From: Micromonospora halotolerans
GTDB taxonomy: Bacteria; Actinomycetota; Actinomycetes; Mycobacteriales; Micromonosporaceae
DNA: 64,000 bases
Assembly (NCBI RefSeq): GCF_032108445.1
Contig: NZ_CP134876.1
Span: 558,001-622,000, forward strand
Reading direction: 5' to 3'
The notes under the pieces were generated by a model. It ran no database searches. It was not told the DNA's origin and saw only the letters and a list, made by a program, of their open reading frames with translations. A program made the translations under genes and the position numbers. This document shows, in pieces, positions 59,206 through 64,000 of this stretch (position 1 is its first letter; each line of letters opens with the position of its first letter).

Positions 59206-59250
59206 GTCAACGTAGGTTGACGCGGCCCGTTTGTCAACCCCGGTTGACAA
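59206..59250. promoter_or_regulatory. Twin GTCAAC-N4-GTTGAC operators between HTH and PP2C genes
   Basis: GTCAAC-GTAG-GTTGAC (59206-59221) and GTCAAC-CCCG-GTTGAC (59233-59248, extended to TTGTCAACC/GGTTGACAA) have identical arms and spacer lengths, 27 bp centre to centre. They lie three bases before the HTH gene start, and within the divergent region of the phosphatase gene. Confidence 0.8.
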
Positions 59251-59308
59251 GCCGACACGTCGCCGCGACCTGCCGATCCCCGGCCCGCACCGGTGCTACG
59301 GTCCGCAG

Positions 59309-60109
59309 GTGTTCCGCCGCCGCCCGCTGGATCAGCCCGTCCAGGCCACCCGCCGGCTGACCGTCGGCCGGCTCACCCTGGAGATCGCCGGGGGCAGCGT
59401 GGTCGGGCACCGCTACGCGGAGAACTTCGACGTGCTGCACGTCGACCCGGAGCTGCCGCTGGCCGCGGTCGCCGACGGCATGGGCGACGGCGAGGGCAGC
59501 CGGGTCGCCGGCACCACTGCCATGACCACCTTCGTGGCGCAGGTCCGCGCCGGCTGGCCGGCCGTCGACGCCGCCCGCCTGCGCGCCGCGACGGCCGAGA
59601 CCCAGCTCCGGGTGCGCCGGGCCGGGGCGGGACTCGCCGGGCTGACCGGCTGCACGCTCACCGCCCTGATCGCCGAGCCCGACGGCGGGCAGGGCTGGCT
59701 GGTCCAGCTCGGCGACTCGCGGGCGTACCGGCTGCGCGACGGCCTGCTGGAACTGGTGACCGTCGACCACACCATGGCCTGGCTCGGCCTGCTGCACGGG
59801 TGGTGGCCGCCCGACTCGCCGGAGGCGGCCCGGGCCCGCTACCAGTTGCTGCGCTACGTCGGCCACCCGGACAAGCCCGAGCCGGACCTGCTCGCCGTGC
59901 CGCTGCGCAGCGGGGACACCTGGCTGCTCTGCACCGACGGGGTGAGCGACCAGCTCGGCTACCACCGGCTGCGCGACCTGCTCTCCGCACGCCGCGACCC
60001 GGCCCGGACCGCGCAGGCCCTGCTCGCCGCCAGCCTGACCGAGGGCGGCGAGGACAACGCCACCGCCGTGATCGTCCGCGTCCATCCCACCCTGCCCGGT
60101 CCCCGCTGA
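59309..60109 (+). CDS. PP2C-family serine/threonine phosphatase-like protein
   Basis: A 266-residue PP2C from GTG 59309. Motifs are RYAENFDVLHVDPELPLAAV, the metal-binding VADGMGDGEGSRVAGTTAM, GCTLTALIAEPDGGQGWLVQ, LGDSRAYRLRDGLLELVTVD, LLCTDGVSDQL and the closing GGEDNATAVIVRV. TACGGT seven bases before the GTG fits a leaderless transcript. Divergence from the Clp_N operon across twin operators suggests co-regulation under protein stress. Confidence 0.9.
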   Translation: MFRRRPLDQPVQATRRLTVGRLTLEIAGGSVVGHRYAENFDVLHVDPELPLAAVADGMGDGEGSRVAGTTAMTTFVAQVRAGWPAVDAARLRAATAETQLRVRRAGAGLAGLTGCTLTALIAEPDGGQGWLVQLGDSRAYRLRDGLLELVTVDHTMAWLGLLHGWWPPDSPEAARARYQLLRYVGHPDKPEPDLLAVPLRSGDTWLLCTDGVSDQLGYHRLRDLLSARRDPARTAQALLAASLTEGGEDNATAVIVRVHPTLPGPR

Positions 60110-60204
60110 CCGTTCCCGCCGGCGCCAGTTCCGCCGACCCGCTCCGGGCGGGCGCCCGCCCGACTACCGTGGGTGAGGAGATCGCGGTCGGGAGGTGAGC
60201 CGGG

Positions 60205-61038
60205 ATGCCCGCACCCACCCACGGCGCGGTGGTGGTCGGCGTGGGCAGCTCGGCGGAGGACCTCCAGCTGGTCCGGACGGCCGCCGGGGAGGCCGCCGCG
60301 CACGACCGGCCGCTGCACCTGCTGCACGCCTTCAACTGGGCGGCGGCCCTGGAGTCGTTCTCGGTGAGCGGCCCGCGCGCCGCCGCCGAGGACCTGCTGG
60401 AAAAGGCCGCGCGGGTCGCCGCCGAGGCCGCGCCCGCGGTGCCGGTGACCGACGAGATCGTCGAGGGCGACCCGATCGAGGCGCTGGTCCGGGCCTCCGA
60501 CTCGGCGTTCCTGCTGGCGGTCGGTGACGGCGGCGTGGCCGGATGCCCGTCCTGCGTACCGGCCAACGCGCCGTCCGTGCAGCTCGCCGCCCGGGCCGGC
60601 TGCCCGGTGCTGGTCGGCCGGGCCGAGCCGCCCCCGCAGGGGCCGCTGCTGGTCGGGTTCGACGGGTCGGAGAGCTCCCGCGCCACCCTGGCGTACGCCC
60701 TCGACTGCGCCGAGGGCCGGGGCGCCCGGCTGCTCGCCATCCGGGTGCTGGAGCCCGACGAGCACCCCGACGGCGACGACGGCCTGCTCGACGAGGCCGT
60801 CGCCCGGTACGGCAGCCGGCATCCCCGGGTGGCCGTCGAGTGCCACACGATCCGCGGCGACCCCGGTGCCGTCCTCGTCGAACAGTCCCGTTCGGCACAG
60901 GTGGCGCTGGTCGGGGCGCGCGGCGACGAGCCGCTGCGGGGCATGCTGGGCGCGGTCAGCCAGACGTTGCTCTACCACTCGCCGGCCCCGGTGATCGTCG
61001 TTCGTGGACTCGACCCGGACGACGAGGACGGGCCGTGA
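60205..61038 (+). CDS. Tandem universal stress protein (UspA)
   Basis: A 277-residue protein with two Usp domains, each about 135 residues: GAVVVGVGSSAEDLQLVRTA and the second GPLLVGFDGSESSRATLAYA, with the C-terminal VALVGARGDEPLRGMLGAVS and YHSPAPVIVV carrying the ATP-type G-2x-G-9x-G(S/T)-like motif. The first copy is degenerate in the nucleotide loop. GGGAGGTGAG precedes ATG 60205. It leads a stress/fermentation cluster with phosphoketolase. Confidence 0.9.
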   Translation: MPAPTHGAVVVGVGSSAEDLQLVRTAAGEAAAHDRPLHLLHAFNWAAALESFSVSGPRAAAEDLLEKAARVAAEAAPAVPVTDEIVEGDPIEALVRASDSAFLLAVGDGGVAGCPSCVPANAPSVQLAARAGCPVLVGRAEPPPQGPLLVGFDGSESSRATLAYALDCAEGRGARLLAIRVLEPDEHPDGDDGLLDEAVARYGSRHPRVAVECHTIRGDPGAVLVEQSRSAQVALVGARGDEPLRGMLGAVSQTLLYHSPAPVIVVRGLDPDDEDGP

Positions 61039-61166
61039 CGCCCGCCCGGCCCGGGACCTACGGCCCTGCTCGACCCGCCGGCCCATGGACGAGGCTGGAC
61101 GTGCCGGAGGCGGCCGATCCGCTCCCGGGTGGCAGAAGACCCCGAGCCGCGAGAGGCTAACGCAGC

Positions 61167-63569
61167 ATGGACACCGCGCTGGACGTGCACAGCCCACTGA
61201 CCGAGGACGAGCTGCGCCGGCTCGACGCCTACTGGCGGGCGGCGAACTACCTCACCGTCGGGCAGATCTACCTGCTCGACAACCCGCTGCTACGTGAGCC
61301 CCTGAAGCCCGAGCACATCAAGCCTCGGCTGCTGGGGCACTGGGGCACGAGCCCCGGCCTCAACCTCCTCTACACGCACCTCAACCGGATCATCGTCGGC
61401 CGCGACCTGTCCGCCATCTTCATCACCGGCCCGGGCCACGGCGGCCCCGCCCTGGTGGCGAACACCTGGCTGGAGGGCACCTACAGCGAGCTCTACCACC
61501 ACATCGCCCGCGACGAGACCGGCATGCAGCGGCTGTTCCGCCAGTTCTCCTTCCCCGGCGGCATCCCCAGCCACGTGGCGCCGGAGGTGCCGGGTTCCAT
61601 CCACGAGGGCGGCGAGCTCGGCTACTCGCTGAGCCACGCGTACGGCGCCGCGTTCGACAATCCGGACCTGCTGGTCGCCTGTGTGATCGGCGACGGCGAG
61701 GCGGAGACCGGGCCGCTGGCCGGGAGCTGGCTGTCCAACGTCTTCCTCAACCCGGCCCGGGACGGGGCGGTGCTGCCGATCCTGCACCTCAACGGCTACA
61801 AGATCGCCAACCCGACGGTGCTCGACCGGATCCCCGCCGAGGACCTGCTCGACCAGATGCGCGGCTTCGGCTACCAGCCGTACGTCGTCGAGGGCGACGA
61901 CCCGGCCCGGGTGCACCAGGCCCTCGCCGCCACGCTGGACCGGGCGGTCGACGAGATCGCCGAGATCCAGCGCCGGGCCCGCTCCGGCGGCGAGGTCGAG
62001 CGCCCCCGCTGGCCCATGATCATCCTCCGTACGCCGAAGGGCTGGACCGGGCCGGCGGACGTCGACGGCAAGCAGGTCGAGGGCACGTTCCGCGCCCACC
62101 AGGTGCCGATCGACGGGGTCCGCGACAACCCGGCACACCTGGCCGAGCTGGAGCGGTGGCTGCGCAGCTACCGGCCGGAGGAGCTGTTCGACGCCACCGG
62201 CGCGCCGGTCGCCGAGCTGGTCGACCTGCCGCCGCGGGGCGACCGGCGGATGAGCGCCAACCCGGTGGCCAACGGCGGGCTCCTGCTGCGCGACCTGGAG
62301 CTGCCGGACTTCCGCGACTACGCGGTCGACGTCAAGGAGCCGGGCTCGCCGATGGCCGGCGCCACCGGCGCGCTGGGCCCGTGGATCCGGGACGTGATCA
62401 CCCGCAACCCGCAGTCCTTCCGCCTGTTCGGCCCCGACGAGATCGCCTCGAACCGGCTGGGCGCCGCCTTCGAGGTCACCGACCGCGCGTTCGTCGGCAG
62501 CCGGCTCCCCGGCGACGACCACCTCTCCCCCGACGGCCGGGTCATGGAGGTGCTCTCCGAGCACCTGTGCCAGGGCTGGCTGGAGGGCTACCTGCTGACC
62601 GGGCGGCACGGCATCTTCACCAGCTACGAGGCGTTCATCCACATCGTCGACTCGATGGTCAACCAGCACGCCAAGTGGCTCAAGGTGACCCGGCAGATCC
62701 CGTGGCGGGCCCCGGTGGCCTCGCTGAACTACCTGCTCTCCAGCCACGTCTGGCGGCAGGACCACAACGGCTTCTCCCACCAGGACCCCGGCTTCATCGA
62801 CCACGTGGTCAACAAGAAGGCCGAGGTGGTGCGGGTCTACCTGCCGCCGGACGGCAACACCCTGCTCTCCACCATGGACCACTGCCTGCGCAGCCGGCAG
62901 TACATCAACGTCGTGGTGGCCGGGAAGCAGCCGGCGCCCAACTGGCTGACCATGGACGAGGCGATCCAGCACACCCGCCGCGGGCTGGGCATCTGGGACT
63001 GGGCCAGCACCGACGACGGCAGCGAGCCCGACGTGGTGCTCGCCTGCGCCGGCGACGTGCCGACCCTGGAGACCCTGGCCACGGCCGACCTGCTCCGCCA
63101 GCACCTGCCCGACCTGAAGGTCCGGGTGGTCAACGTGGTCGACCTGATGCGCCTGCAGCCGCCCTCGGAACACCCGCACGGCCTGCCGGACAGCGAGTTC
63201 GACACGATCTTCACCCGCGACAAGCCGGTCATCTTCGCCTACCACGGCTACCCGTGGCTGATCCACCGGCTCACCTACCGCCGCACCAACCACGACAACC
63301 TGCACGTCCGCGGCTACAAGGAGGAGGGCACCACCACCACGCCGTTCGACATGGTGATGCTCAACGACCTGGACCGCTTCCACCTGGTCATCGACGTCAT
63401 CGACCGGCTGCCCGGGCTGCGCTCGCGGGCCGCCCACCTGCGCCAGGAGATGGTGGACCTCCGGCAGTCCTGCCGCGACTACACCCGCCAGCACGGCGAG
63501 GACGACCCCCGGGTCGCCGAGTGGCGCTGGATCCGGGAGACCGAACCAGGTATGCGGGGTGGACAGTGA
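61167..63569 (+). CDS. xfp: Phosphoketolase (xylulose-5-phosphate / fructose-6-phosphate)
   Basis: An 800-residue thiamine-diphosphate enzyme. Markers are the N-terminal [39 protein letters not shown], the ThDP-binding [59 protein letters not shown] motif ([11 protein letters not shown]), and [19 protein letters not shown]. It cleaves xylulose-5-P, and often fructose-6-P, to acetyl-phosphate plus a triose or tetrose phosphate. No acetate kinase gene is adjacent. It lies between two Usp genes, a pattern linked with hypoxia or stress metabolism in actinobacteria. Confidence 0.96.
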   Translation: MDTALDVHSPLTEDELRRLDAYWRAANYLTVGQIYLLDNPLLREPLKPEHIKPRLLGHWGTSPGLNLLYTHLNRIIVGRDLSAIFITGPGHGGPALVANTWLEGTYSELYHHIARDETGMQRLFRQFSFPGGIPSHVAPEVPGSIHEGGELGYSLSHAYGAAFDNPDLLVACVIGDGEAETGPLAGSWLSNVFLNPARDGAVLPILHLNGYKIANPTVLDRIPAEDLLDQMRGFGYQPYVVEGDDPARVHQALAATLDRAVDEIAEIQRRARSGGEVERPRWPMIILRTPKGWTGPADVDGKQVEGTFRAHQVPIDGVRDNPAHLAELERWLRSYRPEELFDATGAPVAELVDLPPRGDRRMSANPVANGGLLLRDLELPDFRDYAVDVKEPGSPMAGATGALGPWIRDVITRNPQSFRLFGPDEIASNRLGAAFEVTDRAFVGSRLPGDDHLSPDGRVMEVLSEHLCQGWLEGYLLTGRHGIFTSYEAFIHIVDSMVNQHAKWLKVTRQIPWRAPVASLNYLLSSHVWRQDHNGFSHQDPGFIDHVVNKKAEVVRVYLPPDGNTLLSTMDHCLRSRQYINVVVAGKQPAPNWLTMDEAIQHTRRGLGIWDWASTDDGSEPDVVLACAGDVPTLETLATADLLRQHLPDLKVRVVNVVDLMRLQPPSEHPHGLPDSEFDTIFTRDKPVIFAYHGYPWLIHRLTYRRTNHDNLHVRGYKEEGTTTTPFDMVMLNDLDRFHLVIDVIDRLPGLRSRAAHLRQEMVDLRQSCRDYTRQHGEDDPRVAEWRWIRETEPGMRGGQ

Positions 63570-63621
63570 GCGTGCGGTGTGAGCCTGCGAGCCCCGCAGT
63601 CGCGAACGAAAGGCCGGCACC

Positions 63622-64000
63622 GTGAGCGGCGACGAGATCCTGGTCGGCTACGACGGCTCCGCCGACGCGTCCGTGGCCCTGGACTGGGCGCTGGACGAGG
63701 CGGGCCGCTCGGGCCGGCCGGTGCGGCTCGCGTACGTCTTCGAGTGGTTGACGGTGGCCGGCTGGATCGGGCCCGGGGTCGCCCCCGGGGTCTGGCCCGA
63801 CGAGACCGCCCGGCGGCAGGTCGAGGAACTGGTCCATCGGGCGGCGGCGGACGCTGCCGCCGACCGGCCCGGGCTGACCGTGCGGGGCGAGGTGTTCGAC
63901 GGCCCGCCCGCGCTGGTCCTCCAGGAGCGCTCCGCCGAGGTGGCCATGCTGGTGCTGGGCAGCCGGGGCCACGGCGGGTTCGGCGGGCTGCTCGCCGGCT
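63622..64000 (+). CDS. Universal stress protein, cut by the window end
   Basis: From GTG 63622, with GAAAGG upstream, 126 codons are visible: EILVGYDGSADASVALDWAL at the N-terminus, and VAMLVLGSRGHGGFGGLLAG, the ATP-binding loop of UspA, at the cut. The stop codon is outside the window. It may be a single- or tandem-domain Usp. It is co-directional with phosphoketolase, 52 bases downstream. Confidence 0.9.
   Translation, partial: MSGDEILVGYDGSADASVALDWALDEAGRSGRPVRLAYVFEWLTVAGWIGPGVAPGVWPDETARRQVEELVHRAAADAAADRPGLTVRGEVFDGPPALVLQERSAEVAMLVLGSRGHGGFGGLLAG

Overview
The window is high-GC DNA with GTG and TTG starts, tightly overlapping operons (GTGA/ATGA junctions) and sporulation-linked actinomycete genes (ssgB, a Spo0M-type gene). 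Together with the protein families this points to a Micromonospora or close relative in the Micromonosporaceae. That is an inference from gene content; no 16S gene is present.

Layout. (a) 1-4889: a cut-off XRE regulator, then the decayed right end of an integrative element at a tRNA-Val. It holds a truncated replication initiator, an intact excisionase-like gene, a tyrosine integrase with one nonsense and two frameshift lesions, and an AT-richer alarmone-synthetase gene as probable cargo. (b) 4940-8088: a PGPGW membrane protein, ssgB, an SDR oxidoreductase and an AraC regulator. (c) 8096-14018: a sulfur-scavenging block. A cysteine-free Rrf2 regulator faces a six-gene ABC transporter/monooxygenase/flavin reductase/nitroreductase operon, preceded by a 25-codon leader peptide ending in Cys. 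(d) 14260-28007: mostly core or lineage genes, including a K+ channel, a MarR/VOC divergent pair with palindromic operator, a TPR protein, a membrane-anchored hydrolase, a two-component system beside a LolA-like protein, and a HelD helicase with a possible rifamycin-associated element. (e) 28068-37573: a Spo0M-like gene, then a compositionally distinct island. It carries a receiver/kinase-fold fusion and a 1576-residue protein with a STAS-like domain, two GHKL ATPase modules and two phosphoribosyltransferase-like modules, with a divergent multi-TM protein. This is the best candidate for an undescribed signalling or conflict system. A 964-bp IS5-like relic with a passenger gene lies beside it, inserted in the stop codon of a DeoR regulator. 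(f) 37573-46107: DeoR, GH42 beta-galactosidase, sugar ABC importer and GH36 alpha-galactosidase, a complete galactoside-utilisation locus. (g) 46331-51747: a frameshifted CE4 deacetylase with CBM2, an ECF42-type sigma factor with its DGPF partner, a small MerR protein and a secreted GH5 mannanase with CBM2. (h) 51866-58275: an F420-type oxidoreductase with a hydrolase and a 39-aa membrane protein, then a nuclease-fold protein and a lipid/envelope cluster (tandem PAP2, YihY, DagK-like). (i) 58391-64000: a ClpN-like/HTH pair sharing a twin-palindrome control region with a PP2C phosphatase, then USP, phosphoketolase and a second USP.

The common theme is a saprophytic spore-former: secreted polysaccharidases and matching importers, sulfur scavenging, stress proteins and antibiotic-response functions, with two small mobile-DNA footprints (1-4889 and about 29100-37573).
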